A DNA stretch of 64,000 nucleotides from Betaproteobacteria bacterium (GTDB lineage Bacteria > Pseudomonadota > Gammaproteobacteria > Burkholderiales > CAIKXV01): contig JAJTHE010000013.1 of assembly GCA_021298815.1 (NCBI GenBank), positions 54,407-118,406 of the forward strand, read 5' to 3'. Positions within the stretch are counted from its first letter, which is position 1, and every line of letters starts with the position of its first letter. Below are positions 29,595 through 37,751 of this stretch, piece by piece. The translations under genes were made by a program, and so were the position numbers. The notes under the pieces were generated by a model, which searched no databases, was not told the DNA's origin, and worked only from the letters and a program-made list of their open reading frames with translations.

Positions 29595-30596
29595 TTGGAC
29601 CACCCGAACCAGACCTTGCTTCGCGCAGCGCTCGGCTGCGCCCTGCTGGCCGGCGCGCAGCTGCCGGCCACCGCCCTCGCCCAGGCCGACGGCGCCACCT
29701 TCCCGACACGGCCGGTGCGCCTCGTGGTGCCGTTCCCGCCCGGCAGCGCCAGCGACTTCCTCGGTCGCCAGCTCGGCGCGCTGCTCGCGGAAGGCTACAA
29801 GCAGCAGGTGGTGGTCGACAACCGCCCGGGCGCCGGCGGCCTGATCGGCAGCCAGCTGATCGTCAACGGCGGGCCCGACGGACACACGCTCGGACTGGTC
29901 GGGGCGCCGCACTTCGTCGGCGTGCTGATGCAGCCGAAGCCGGCCTATCGTCCGATCGAGGACGTGACGATGATCACCCAGGTCGCGACCATCCCGAACC
30001 TGCTGACCGTGGCCCCCAACCTGCCGGTGAAGTCGGTGCAGGAACTGATCGCCTATGCGAGGGCACGCCCGGGCGAGCTCAACTATGCGTCGCTCGGCGT
30101 CGGCTCGTTTGCCCACACCGCCGGCGAGATCTTCCGCAGCGCGGCCGGCATCAAGGTCGTGCACGTGCCGTTCAAGTCGATCGCCGACGTCAACGCCGAG
30201 CTGCAGGCCGGACGCATCCACTTCCTGATCTTCACCGCGCCTTCCAGCCAGGCGCTGATCGGCGAAGGCCGCGGACGGCCGCTCGCGGTCACCACCGCGA
30301 AGCGTAATCCAGCCTTCCCCGACCTGCCGACGCTGGGCGAAGCCGGGCTGCCCGCGGCCACCAACGATGCCTGGTTCGGCGTGATCGCGCCGGCCGCCCT
30401 GCCCCGTCCGCTGGCCGCGCGCATCTACAACGACATCAACCGCGTGCTGCGTTCGCCCGAGGCGAAGGAGCGTTTCGCGCGTCAGGGCGCAGACCCGACG
30501 TTCGAGTCGACGCAGCAGAGCTTCCTCGCGATGATGAAGTCGGAGTACGCGCGCTATGCGAAGCTGGTGAAGGAATTCGGCGTGCAGGCGCAGTGA
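29595..30596 (+). CDS. Bug/TctC-family periplasmic solute-binding protein (7 of 8)
   Basis: A 333-residue protein. The start is called at a TTG (29595) with GGAGGA 5 nt upstream; no ATG gives a proper signal peptide. The product begins LDHPNQTLLRAALG-like sequence read as fMet-Asp-His, with a hydrophobic core ending near TALAQAD. Landmarks are FPTRPVRLVVPFPPGSASDFLGR, NRPGAGGLIG, PDGHT and HVPFKSI. A strong terminator follows. Divergent from the cupin/dehydrogenase pair, it could supply their substrate. Confidence 0.88.
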   Translation: MDHPNQTLLRAALGCALLAGAQLPATALAQADGATFPTRPVRLVVPFPPGSASDFLGRQLGALLAEGYKQQVVVDNRPGAGGLIGSQLIVNGGPDGHTLGLVGAPHFVGVLMQPKPAYRPIEDVTMITQVATIPNLLTVAPNLPVKSVQELIAYARARPGELNYASLGVGSFAHTAGEIFRSAAGIKVVHVPFKSIADVNAELQAGRIHFLIFTAPSSQALIGEGRGRPLAVTTAKRNPAFPDLPTLGEAGLPAATNDAWFGVIAPAALPRPLAARIYNDINRVLRSPEAKERFARQGADPTFESTQQSFLAMMKSEYARYAKLVKEFGVQAQ

Positions 30597-30620
30597 GGCC
30601 GTGACCCGCTCCGGATGAAG

Positions 30621-30648
30621 AAAGGCCCGGTCATGCCGGGCCTTTTTC
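30621..30648 (+). terminator. intrinsic terminator after Bug gene 7
   Basis: A 10-bp stem (AAAGGCCCGG with CCGGGCCTTT) closes the loop TCATG and runs into TTTTT. It lies 25 bp after the Bug stop codon at 30596. Confidence 0.9.
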
Positions 30649-30700
30649 CATGGAGCCCGCCATCGCTGGCGGGCCCGCTTGCCCTGCTGGACGCGCGTGA

Positions 30701-32155
30701 TCAGATTCCGCCGAACAGCATGTACTTCACTTCCATGAACTCGTCCAGGCCGTACTTCGAGCCCTCGCGGCCCAGGCCCGACTGCTTGACCCCGCCGAAC
30801 GGCGCGATCTCGTTCGAGATGATGCCGGCGTTGATGCCGACCATGCCCGACTCGATCGCCTCGCCGACGCGGAAGCAGCGGCCGACGTCGCGGCTGTAGA
30901 AGTAGGCGGCCAGGCCGAACTCGGTGGCATTGGCCAGGCGGATCGCCTCTTCCTCGGTCTTGAACTTGAACAGCGGCGCCACCGGCCCGAAGGTCTCCTC
31001 GATGGTGACCTTCATGTCGGTGGTCACGTCGACGAGGATGGTCGGCTCGTAGAAGGTACCGCCGAGGGCATGGCGCTTGCCGCCGGTGAGCACCTTCGCA
31101 CCCTTCGCCACCGCGTCGGCGACATGCTCCTCGACCTTGTCGAGGCCGGCCTTGTCGATCAGCGGCCCCTGGGTGATGTCGCCGCCCAGGCCGTTGCCGA
31201 CCTTCAGCGTCTCGACCTTCGCCTTCAGCTTCTGCGCGAACGCGTCGTACACGCCCTCCTGCACCAGGATGCGGTTGGCGCAGACGCAGGTCTGGCCGGT
31301 GTTGCGGTACTTCGACGCCAGCGCGCCTTCGGCGGCGGCATCGAGGTCGGCATCGTCGAACACCAGGAAGGGTGCGTTGCCGCCCAGTTCCAGCGACAGC
31401 TTCTTGATGGTCGGCGCGCACTGCTCCATCAGCACCCGGCCGATCTCGGTGGAGCCGGTGAAGGTGACCTTGCGCACGATCGGGTTGGCGCACATCTCGC
31501 CGCCGATCGCCGCCGCGGAGCCGGTGATCACGCTGAAGATGCCCTTCGGGATGCCGGCGCGTTCGGCCAGCACCGCCAGCGCGAGCGCCGAGAACGGCGT
31601 CTGGCTCGCGGGCTTGAGCACCATCGGGCAGCCGGCGGCGAAGGCCGGGCCGGCCTTGCGGGTGATCATCGCGTTCGGGAAGTTCCACGGCGTGATCGCC
31701 GCGCAGACCCCGATCGGCTGCTTGGTGACGACGATGCGCTTGTCGGCCTGGTGCTGCGGGATCACGTCGCCATAGGCGCGCTTGGCTTCCTCGGCGAACC
31801 ACTCGATGAACGAGGCGCCGTACATCACCTCGGTGCGCGACTCGGCGATCGGCTTGCCCTGCTCGGAGGTCATCAGCACCGCCAGGTCTTCCTGGTTGGC
31901 CACGATCAGGTCGAACCACTTGCGCAGGATCGCCGAGCGCTCCTTGGCGAGCTTCGAGCGCCATGCCGGCCATGCGGCGTCGGCCGCCTCGATCGCCGCG
32001 CGCGTCTCGTCGGCACCCATCTTCGGCACGGTGCCCAGCAACGAGCCGTCCGCCGGGTTGCGCACCGTGATGGTTTCCTTCGAACGTGCATCCACCCATT
32101 CGCCGTTGAGAAAACACTGCTGGCGGAACAGGCCGGGGTCTTTCAGCTTGAGCAT
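30701..32155 (-). CDS. gabD: NAD(P)-dependent succinate-semialdehyde dehydrogenase
   Basis: A 484-residue aldehyde dehydrogenase, exactly the GabD size. It oxidises succinate semialdehyde to succinate. Key motifs are TPWNFPNAMITRK, FTGSTEIGR, the general base Glu in LELGGNAP, and the nucleophile in NTGQTCVCANR, where the double Cys pattern is typical of GabD. FGPVAPLFKF and GREGSKYGLDEFMEVKY complete the fold. Start at 32155 opens MLKLKDPGLFRQQCF-type sequence common to GabD. It is 38 bp downstream of the SDR gene on the same strand. Related glutarate- or glycolaldehyde dehydrogenases are possible alternatives. Confidence 0.88.
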   Translation of the reverse strand: MLKLKDPGLFRQQCFLNGEWVDARSKETITVRNPADGSLLGTVPKMGADETRAAIEAADAAWPAWRSKLAKERSAILRKWFDLIVANQEDLAVLMTSEQGKPIAESRTEVMYGASFIEWFAEEAKRAYGDVIPQHQADKRIVVTKQPIGVCAAITPWNFPNAMITRKAGPAFAAGCPMVLKPASQTPFSALALAVLAERAGIPKGIFSVITGSAAAIGGEMCANPIVRKVTFTGSTEIGRVLMEQCAPTIKKLSLELGGNAPFLVFDDADLDAAAEGALASKYRNTGQTCVCANRILVQEGVYDAFAQKLKAKVETLKVGNGLGGDITQGPLIDKAGLDKVEEHVADAVAKGAKVLTGGKRHALGGTFYEPTILVDVTTDMKVTIEETFGPVAPLFKFKTEEEAIRLANATEFGLAAYFYSRDVGRCFRVGEAIESGMVGINAGIISNEIAPFGGVKQSGLGREGSKYGLDEFMEVKYMLFGGI

Positions 32156-32193
32156 GTCGCTCTCCTTCGTGTCGCGTCGTGTTGGGGGACGGC

Positions 32194-32973
32194 TCAGTAG
32201 GTGCCCGGGTAGGCGCCGCCGTCCATGAGGAAGTTCTGGCCGGTCACGTAGCCCATCTGCGCCGAACAGAGGAACGCACAGGCGTCCCCGAACTCGGCCG
32301 GGTCGCCCAGCCGTCCCGACGGATTCTCCTTGCGCCGCAGTTCCCGGGCCTGGTCGGTGGTGATGCCCTTGACGTTGGCGATGTGGAACAGGTTGTTGCG
32401 CATGCGCTCGGTCTCGAACGGCCCGGGCAGCAGGTTGTTGATCGTCACGTTGAACGCGACCGTCTTGCGCGCGAGGCCGGCGATGAACCCGTGCAGGCCG
32501 GAACGCGCGCCGTTGGACAGGCCCAGCACCTCGATCGGCGCCTTCACCGAACTGGAGGTGATGTTGATCACGCGGCCGAAGCCGCGCTTCATCATCGGGT
32601 CGACCGTCGCCTTGATCATCTCGATCGGCGTCAGCATGTTCGCCTCGACCGCCTTGATCCAGTGCTCGCGGGTCCATTCGCGGAAATCGCCCGGCGGCGG
32701 GCCGCCAGCGTTGTTGACCAGGATGTCCGGTTCGGGGCAGGCCGCGAGCACCGCGGCACGGCCGGCTTCGGTGGTGATGTCGGAGGCGACGGTGATCACC
32801 CGCACGCCGGTGGCCGAGCGGATCTCGTCGGCGGTGGCCTCGAGCGGCCCGGGGGTGCGGGCGGTGATCACCACATCGACGCCTTCGCGCGCGAGCGACA
32901 TGGCGCAGGCGCGGCCCAGCCCCTTGCTGGCGGCACAGACGATGGCCTTGCGGCCGGCTATTCCGAGATCCAT
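32194..32973 (-). CDS. short-chain dehydrogenase/reductase with SNGAR in place of the Tyr-x-x-x-Lys motif
   Basis: A 259-residue SDR. CAASKGLGRACAMSLA is the cofactor loop, LVNNAGGPPPG the NNAG motif, and NITSSSVKAPIEV holds the active-site Ser. The Tyr and Lys are not at the usual place: the sequence is GLSNGARSGLHGF, with Arg at the Lys position and no Tyr. This variant recurs in a branch often annotated as 3-oxoacyl-ACP reductase-like. The product is co-transcribed with the GabD-like dehydrogenase, suggesting a shared pathway through a semialdehyde. Confidence 0.83.
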   Translation of the reverse strand: MDLGIAGRKAIVCAASKGLGRACAMSLAREGVDVVITARTPGPLEATADEIRSATGVRVITVASDITTEAGRAAVLAACPEPDILVNNAGGPPPGDFREWTREHWIKAVEANMLTPIEMIKATVDPMMKRGFGRVINITSSSVKAPIEVLGLSNGARSGLHGFIAGLARKTVAFNVTINNLLPGPFETERMRNNLFHIANVKGITTDQARELRRKENPSGRLGDPAEFGDACAFLCSAQMGYVTGQNFLMDGGAYPGTY

Positions 32974-33120
32974 GGATGTTCCCTTCCGTCGGGTGGGTCG
33001 AAAGTCAGCCGACGATGATACCCGAGCCCGCCTTGCCGAAAGTCCCCGCGCCCGGCCTGCGCGCCCGGCCCGCCGGCCGTGCAGATTGTGCTAAACCCGA
33101 CCCTCGACGGTGCCGATAGC

Positions 33121-33126
33121 TATAAT
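33121..33126 (+). promoter_or_regulatory. TATAAT -10 box upstream of mlaA
   Basis: A perfect TATAAT lies 29 bp before the mlaA ATG. No good -35 is present at 16-18 bp spacing, so only the -10 is claimed. Confidence 0.5.
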
Positions 33127-33154
33127 CCGACGCTTTCCCCGGTCAGAGGTAGTC

Positions 33155-34105
33155 ATGCGCTTCAAACGCCCCGAATCCCGCCCCGTGCCGCCTGCCGTGG
33201 CGGCCGCCCTCGCCGCGCTGGCGATCACCGGCTGTGCGACGCCGGGTACCGGCGACCCGCGCGATCCGCTCGAACCGCTGAACCGGGGCATCTACCAGAT
33301 CAACGATGCGCTCGACCGCGCGGTCATCCAGCCGGTGGCCGAGGTCTATGTCGCAGTGCTGCCCACCCCCGCCCGCACCGGGGTGTCGAACTTCTTCGGC
33401 AACCTCTACGATGGCTGGAACGCGATCAACAACCTGCTCCAGGGCAAGGTCGGCACCGCGTTCTCCGACGTCGGCCGCATGGCCCTGAACACCACGGTCG
33501 GCCTGCTCGGCTTCGTCGACGTCGCCTCGCGCGTCGGGCTGGAGAAGAGCGACGAAGACCTCGGCCAGACCCTGGGCTGGTGGGGCATCGGCCACGGTCC
33601 CTACCTCGTGCTGCCGCTGATCGGCCCGAGCAGCCTGCGCGACGGCACCGGGACGATCATCCAGATCGCGCTCGACCCGCAGACCCGCTGGATCGACGAC
33701 GAGCCGACGATGTGGGGCCTGTGGGGCCTGCGCCTGATCAACAACCGCGCCAACCTGCTCGGTGCGGGACGGGTGTTCGACCAGGCAGCCACCGACCGCT
33801 ACGCCTTCCTGCGCGATGCCTACTTCCAGCGCCGCCGCAACCAGCTCTGGGACGGCAACCCGCCGCGCGAGAAGGAATCCACGCGTGCACGGCCGAGCGT
33901 GGTCGAACTGCCGCCGGTCTGGCAGCGCCAGGACCTGCCGGTACCGTCCCCCGAGGCGCGCGCGGGCGCGACCCCGGAAGACGCGGCCGCCGGCCCGTCA
34001 GCGGTCGAGGCGTCGCTGCCGGCATCGATGCCCGCATCGATGCCTGTCGCCACTGGCGGCGAACCGATGGCCGCGATCCTGGTCACGCGCGTGGCGACCG
34101 ACTGA
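33155..34105 (+). CDS. mlaA: MlaA (VacJ) outer-membrane phospholipid-transport lipoprotein
   Basis: A 316-residue lipoprotein. Start at 33155 has AGAGG upstream; the signal peptide ends in the lipobox AITG-Cys. The MlaA core is clear: DPLEPLNRGIYQINDALD, FFGNLYDGWNAINNLLQGK, TVGLLGFVDVAS, LGWWGIGHGPYLVLPLIGPS. MlaA removes misplaced phospholipids from the outer leaflet of the outer membrane together with a porin. The C-terminal 70 residues are Pro/Ala-rich with repeated ASMP and lie beyond the usual domain. The other mla genes are not in the window, and a terminator follows directly. Confidence 0.93.
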   Translation: MRFKRPESRPVPPAVAAALAALAITGCATPGTGDPRDPLEPLNRGIYQINDALDRAVIQPVAEVYVAVLPTPARTGVSNFFGNLYDGWNAINNLLQGKVGTAFSDVGRMALNTTVGLLGFVDVASRVGLEKSDEDLGQTLGWWGIGHGPYLVLPLIGPSSLRDGTGTIIQIALDPQTRWIDDEPTMWGLWGLRLINNRANLLGAGRVFDQAATDRYAFLRDAYFQRRRNQLWDGNPPREKESTRARPSVVELPPVWQRQDLPVPSPEARAGATPEDAAAGPSAVEASLPASMPASMPVATGGEPMAAILVTRVATD

Positions 34106-34133
34106 GCGGCGGTGCGCAACCCGCGGACGATGA

Positions 34134-34160
34134 AAGGCCAGGCATGTGCCTGGCCTTCGT
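34134..34160 (+). terminator. intrinsic terminator after mlaA
   Basis: AAGGCCAGGCA and TGCCTGGCCTT form an 11-bp stem with a very short loop, followed by CGTCTTT. It lies between the converging mlaA and htpX genes and may serve both. Confidence 0.75.
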
Positions 34161-34181
34161 CTTTCCGGACTGCCGCTGGGG

Positions 34182-35051
34182 TCAGAAGCCGGCGCGCAGC
34201 ACCTCGATGCGCTCTTCCAGCGGCGGATGCGTCATGAACAGCCGCTTCAGGCCACCCGCCACGCCACCGCTGATGCCCATCGCCGCGACCTGACTGGGCA
34301 GGTCGGTCGGCTGGTGGGCGCGCTGGATCGCTTCCAGCGCCGCGATCATCTTGGTGCGCGAAGACAGGCTGGCTGCCCCCGCATCGGCGCGGAACTCGCG
34401 CTGCCGGCTGAACCACATCACCACGATGCTGGCCAGGATGCCCAGCACCATCTCGGCGACGAACACGGTGGCGTAGTAGCCCACGCCCTGCCCCGACTCG
34501 CTCTTGAACACGACCCGGTCGATCAGCTGGCCGATCACGCGGGCCAGGAAGAACACGAACGTGTTCACCACGCCCTGGATCAGCGTCAGCGTCACCATGT
34601 CACCATTTGCAATGTGGCTGACTTCGTGTGCCAGTACCGCCTCGATCTCGTCATCGCGCATGTTGTTCAGCAGCCCGGTGCTGACCGCCACCAGCGCACT
34701 GTTGCGGGTCATGCCGGTGGCAAACGCGTTGACGTCTGGCGAATCGTAGATCGCCACTTCAGGCATGCCGATCCCGGCCCTCTCGGCCTGCTTGCGGACG
34801 GTCTCGACCAGCCAGAACTCGCGCGAGCTGCTGGGCGATTCGATCACCACCGCGCCGGTCATCCGCTTGGCCGACCACTTGGAGATCGCCAGCGAAATGA
34901 ACGCACCGCCGAAACCCATGAACGCGCAGAACAGCAACAGGCCGCCCATGCCGCCGCCGAGCATCCGGTCGAGCCCGAGCAGCCGCGCGGTGATGCTCAG
35001 CACCAGCAGCACACCGACATTGGTGATCAGGAACAGCAGGATACGTTTCAT
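34182..35051 (-). CDS. htpX: HtpX membrane zinc metalloprotease
   Basis: A 289-residue inner-membrane protease. Two N-terminal membrane segments (about residues 4-25 and 33-57), the zinc motif HEVSH at 142-146, two further membrane segments, and a [11 protein letters not shown]lu ligand match HtpX. It degrades misfolded membrane proteins with FtsH. A sigma32-like promoter lies upstream, consistent with heat-shock control. It is downstream of the SPFH/NfeD genes on the same strand but separated by 101 bp, and has its own promoter. Confidence 0.95.
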   Translation of the reverse strand: MKRILLFLITNVGVLLVLSITARLLGLDRMLGGGMGGLLLFCAFMGFGGAFISLAISKWSAKRMTGAVVIESPSSSREFWLVETVRKQAERAGIGMPEVAIYDSPDVNAFATGMTRNSALVAVSTGLLNNMRDDEIEAVLAHEVSHIANGDMVTLTLIQGVVNTFVFFLARVIGQLIDRVVFKSESGQGVGYYATVFVAEMVLGILASIVVMWFSRQREFRADAGAASLSSRTKMIAALEAIQRAHQPTDLPSQVAAMGISGGVAGGLKRLFMTHPPLEERIEVLRAGF

Positions 35052-35128
35052 CGATTCACTCCGTGGAAGGACGCCGGCGCACAGTCAGGGAAGGGAAGAA
35101 CGAAAGGGTGCACCGCGTTACGCATCGT

Positions 35129-35157
35129 TAGATGCGGTTGCGGCGCGCAAGTTCAAG
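35129..35157 (-). promoter_or_regulatory. sigma32-like heat-shock promoter for htpX
   Basis: On the minus strand CTTGAA (35157-35152) and CCGCATCTA (35137-35129) are 14 bp apart, close to the sigma32 consensus CTTGAA-N13-15-CCCCATNTA (one mismatch). The -35 box overlaps the TGA stop of the SPFH gene (35155-35153). The predicted leader before htpX is about 70 nt and includes a small GATGCG hairpin. Confidence 0.7.
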
Positions 35158-36325
35158 CCTGCGGCCCCGATTTTGCAACCTGGATGCCCTTCACGTTGTC
35201 CAGCACCGTGGTCGCCGAGCCGATCAGCGAGGCAATGTCGGCCAGGTTGGCCGGCACGATCAGGGTGTTGCCCGTCTTGGCGAGGTTGCCGAACGCCCCG
35301 ACGTACAGTTCCGCGACCTTGAGGTTGGCCGCGTTCAGTCCGTTCGGCGTGCCGATCGCCTCGGCCACCGCGCGGGTGGCCTGGGCGGTCGCATCCGCCA
35401 CCGCGATCAGTGCCTGCGCCTCGCCCTGCGCATTGTTGATCGCCGCCGCCTTCTCGCCCTCCGAGCGCAGGATCGCCGCCTGCTTCGCGCCCTCGGCGAG
35501 GTTGATCTCTTCCTGCTTCTGTCCCTCGGACTTAGCGATCAGGGCCCGCTTCTCCCGCTCGGCGGTGATCTGCGCCTGCATCGCGCGCAGGATGGTGTCC
35601 GGCGGCGTCAGGTTCTTGATCTCGTAGCGCAGCACCTTCACCCCCCAGGTGCGCCCGGCCTCGTCCAGCACGGACACGATCTGGCGGTTGATCTCGTCGC
35701 GCGACTCGAAGGTGCGGTCGAGCTCCATCTTGCCGATCTCGGAACGCAACGTCGTCTGCGCCAGCTGGGTGATCGCGGTGATGTAGTCGGACGAGCCGTA
35801 TGATGCCAGCTTCGGATCGGTCACCTGATAGTAGATGATGCCGTCCACCGACAGCTGGGTGTTGTCGCGCGTGATGCAGGTCTGCTCCGGCACGTCGAGC
35901 GGTACCTCCTTCAGCGAATGGCGGTACTGGATGCGGTCGACGAACGGCACGATGATGCGCAGCCCGGGCTCGAGCACGCCGTGGAACTTGCCCAGCCGCT
36001 CGACCACCCAGGCCTGCTGCTGCGGGATCACGCGCACCGACTCGATCACCACCACGATCGCGAAGGCGACGAAGAAGAACCAGGGTGCGAATACCTTAAG
36101 TTCCTGGATGGTCGACATCACCATCGCGATGACGGTCACGGCTATCAGCTTGGGCAGCAAGGCAGGGCCTCCTCGGCGGGCGAGCGGATTCTGGACAGGG
36201 ACGGCAACTTCGGTGCGGGGAAAGCCGAACCGTTCAAGCTTCAACCGGGGGAGGTCGAGCTTCGAAAGGTCGAGCTTCGAAAGGTCGAAATCCTTCGGGT
36301 CGAAGCGGCGCGGGTCGCGCTTCAT
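35153..36325 (-). CDS. qmcA: SPFH/stomatin-like protein (QmcA type) with N-terminal repeat extension
   Basis: A 390-residue membrane-anchored SPFH protein. Two hydrophobic segments (about 57-71 and 80-96) precede RVIPQQQAWVVERLGKF and the SPFH core (LRIIVPFVDRIQYRHSLKE), then an Ala/Glu/Lys-rich coiled coil (AQITAEREKRALIAKSEGQ) near 240-330. About 80 residues precede the second membrane helix, longer than QmcA; residues 13-32 are a five-residue repeat (FDLSK, LDLSK, LDLPR, LKLER). The ATGA overlap with nfeD (36322-36325) supports this long start. SPFH and NfeD partners organise membrane microdomains. Confidence 0.85.
   Translation of the reverse strand: MKRDPRRFDPKDFDLSKLDLSKLDLPRLKLERFGFPRTEVAVPVQNPLARRGGPALLPKLIAVTVIAMVMSTIQELKVFAPWFFFVAFAIVVVIESVRVIPQQQAWVVERLGKFHGVLEPGLRIIVPFVDRIQYRHSLKEVPLDVPEQTCITRDNTQLSVDGIIYYQVTDPKLASYGSSDYITAITQLAQTTLRSEIGKMELDRTFESRDEINRQIVSVLDEAGRTWGVKVLRYEIKNLTPPDTILRAMQAQITAEREKRALIAKSEGQKQEEINLAEGAKQAAILRSEGEKAAAINNAQGEAQALIAVADATAQATRAVAEAIGTPNGLNAANLKVAELYVGAFGNLAKTGNTLIVPANLADIASLIGSATTVLDNVKGIQVAKSGPQA
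36251..36295. repeat. three 15-bp tandem repeats in the SPFH gene
   Basis: Units GAGGTCGAGCTTCGA, AAGGTCGAGCTTCGA and AAGGTCGAAATCCTT are adjacent. They encode the five-residue repeat of the N-terminal extension and keep the frame. Confidence 0.85.
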
Positions 36326-36756
36326 CGCCCGGGCGATACCTCGAGCACGCTGCCGGCCACGTTGCGGATGTACAGCGCCGCACCGGGTTCGGGCGCGGCC
36401 TGGCCGGCGGGCGGCGGCGCGACCCTTGCCTCCCAGATGGCGTCACGGTAGCGCACCCGGGCCGAGCCGGCGGCCGGGTCGATCCAGCTCTCGAGGGTCA
36501 CCATGCCGCCGACGTCGAGCGTGTTGCTGGACACCGTCGTCACGTCTCCGGCGCGCATCTTCCACACCACGAGCACGCCGGCGATCGCGACCGAGCCGCC
36601 GATGGCCGCCTGCACGCCGAACGAGGCGCCTGCCCAGGCGGCCAGCGCCGCGGCAAAGGCGGCCAGCCCGAGCACCAGCAGGTAGAACGTCCCGCTCGTC
36701 ATCTCGACGATCAGGAGCAGGAAGCCGGCGAGGATCCAGTAGATGTAGTTGCTCAT
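36322..36756 (-). CDS. NfeD-family membrane protein
   Basis: A 144-residue short NfeD protein without the protease domain of long forms. Three hydrophobic segments (about 4-22, 26-42 and 47-66) are followed by a small OB-fold domain (VGGMVTLESWIDPAAGSARVRYRDAIWEA, in part GGMVTLESW). These proteins partner SPFH proteins, and here the genes overlap by four bases. Start at 36756 (MSNYIYWIL) is preferred; the frame extends upstream over a Pro/Ala-rich stretch with no ribosome site. Confidence 0.85.
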   Translation of the reverse strand: MSNYIYWILAGFLLLIVEMTSGTFYLLVLGLAAFAAALAAWAGASFGVQAAIGGSVAIAGVLVVWKMRAGDVTTVSSNTLDVGGMVTLESWIDPAAGSARVRYRDAIWEARVAPPPAGQAAPEPGAALYIRNVAGSVLEVSPGR

Positions 36757-36859
36757 GGTGCCCGGATCATACCCCGGGCGGCCGGGCGGCCGGGTGACTG
36801 GAAAGGCTGCGGCCGCCGTCCCGGCCTGCTGCGCTGCTGCGCGCGGCATCGTGCGAGCG

Positions 36860-37729
36860 TCAGTTGACCCGTGCGACGAGGCGTTCGAGTTCCACCACCC
36901 GCGCGCGCGCCTCGTCGGCGTCGGCCGCCTCCGGCGCGAGCTCCAGGTAGCGCCGGTAGTCGGCCAGCGCGGCGGCGAAGCAGTCGAGGCGGTGGTACAG
37001 CCAGCCGCGGTCGCGCAGTTCGGACGCGACGGTCGGAGTCAGCATCAGGATACGATCGGCGGCCACCAGCGCATCGCCGAACTGCCCGGCCCCGAGGTAG
37101 ACCGCCTTCAGGTTGCGCAGCATGCGGGCGAGGATCTCGCGCCGCGATGCCGCGGTGAGCAGCGCCGAGACCTCCGCGCGCGACGGCCGATGGCCCAGGC
37201 GCAGCGCACCCAGCCGCCGCTGCAGTTCCTCGATCGACAGCGATGCGCCCGACAGGAAGGGATCGAGCACCGCCGCGCCATCGGTCAGCGCGCACTTCAC
37301 CAGGAAGTGCTGCGGGAACGACAGCCCGTCGAGCGCTAGTCCGATCCGGCGCCCCACCTCTATGTAGACGATCGACAGCGAGATCGGGATGCCCACCCGC
37401 CGCTCGAGCACCTCGTTCAGGAAGCTGTTGCGCGGGTCGGCGAAATCCTCCTGGTTCGGGCCGAAGCCCTGCTCTTCGAACAGGAAGCGGTTCAGCGCCA
37501 GGATGCGCTCGACATCGCCCGCATCGTCGGCGAGCCGGGCACCGAGCATGGCCGCGAGCGTGTCGAGCCGGGCCAGGTAGTGGTCGATGTCGAGGTCGGG
37601 GTAGTGTTCCTGCGCGATCAGCAGCGCGCCTTCGGCCAGGCTGCCCGCGCCGGCATTGCGCTCGACCAGCCGCCGCAGCCGCTCGGCCGCCTCGACATTG
37701 CGCACCACCGGACCCGAGGCCGGCGCCAT
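36860..37729 (-). CDS. SirB1-like transglutaminase-fold protein with TPR
   Basis: A 289-residue SirB1/YchA-type protein. The N-terminal transglutaminase-like region has NRFLFEEQGF, DPRNSFLNEVLERRVGIPISLSIVYIEVGRRIGL (in part) and FPQHFLVKC. From about residue 200 a tetratricopeptide-like segment follows (LKAVYLGAGQFGDALVAADRIL; LYHRLDCFAAALADYRRYLEL). The ATG at 37729 is preferred to a GTG four codons upstream. Function is poorly known; relatives occur near peptidyl-tRNA release factor genes. It starts 22 bp after the SpoVR stop, so it may end that operon. Confidence 0.85.
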   Translation of the reverse strand: MAPASGPVVRNVEAAERLRRLVERNAGAGSLAEGALLIAQEHYPDLDIDHYLARLDTLAAMLGARLADDAGDVERILALNRFLFEEQGFGPNQEDFADPRNSFLNEVLERRVGIPISLSIVYIEVGRRIGLALDGLSFPQHFLVKCALTDGAAVLDPFLSGASLSIEELQRRLGALRLGHRPSRAEVSALLTAASRREILARMLRNLKAVYLGAGQFGDALVAADRILMLTPTVASELRDRGWLYHRLDCFAAALADYRRYLELAPEAADADEARARVVELERLVARVN

Positions 37730-37751
37730 CAGCGCACCCACCCGCGCGGCG

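Noticed and set aside
30651..30680. Second hairpin (GCCCGC...GCGGGC) after the Bug terminator, as a terminator for gabD
   Set aside because: Read on the minus strand it has no T-tract.
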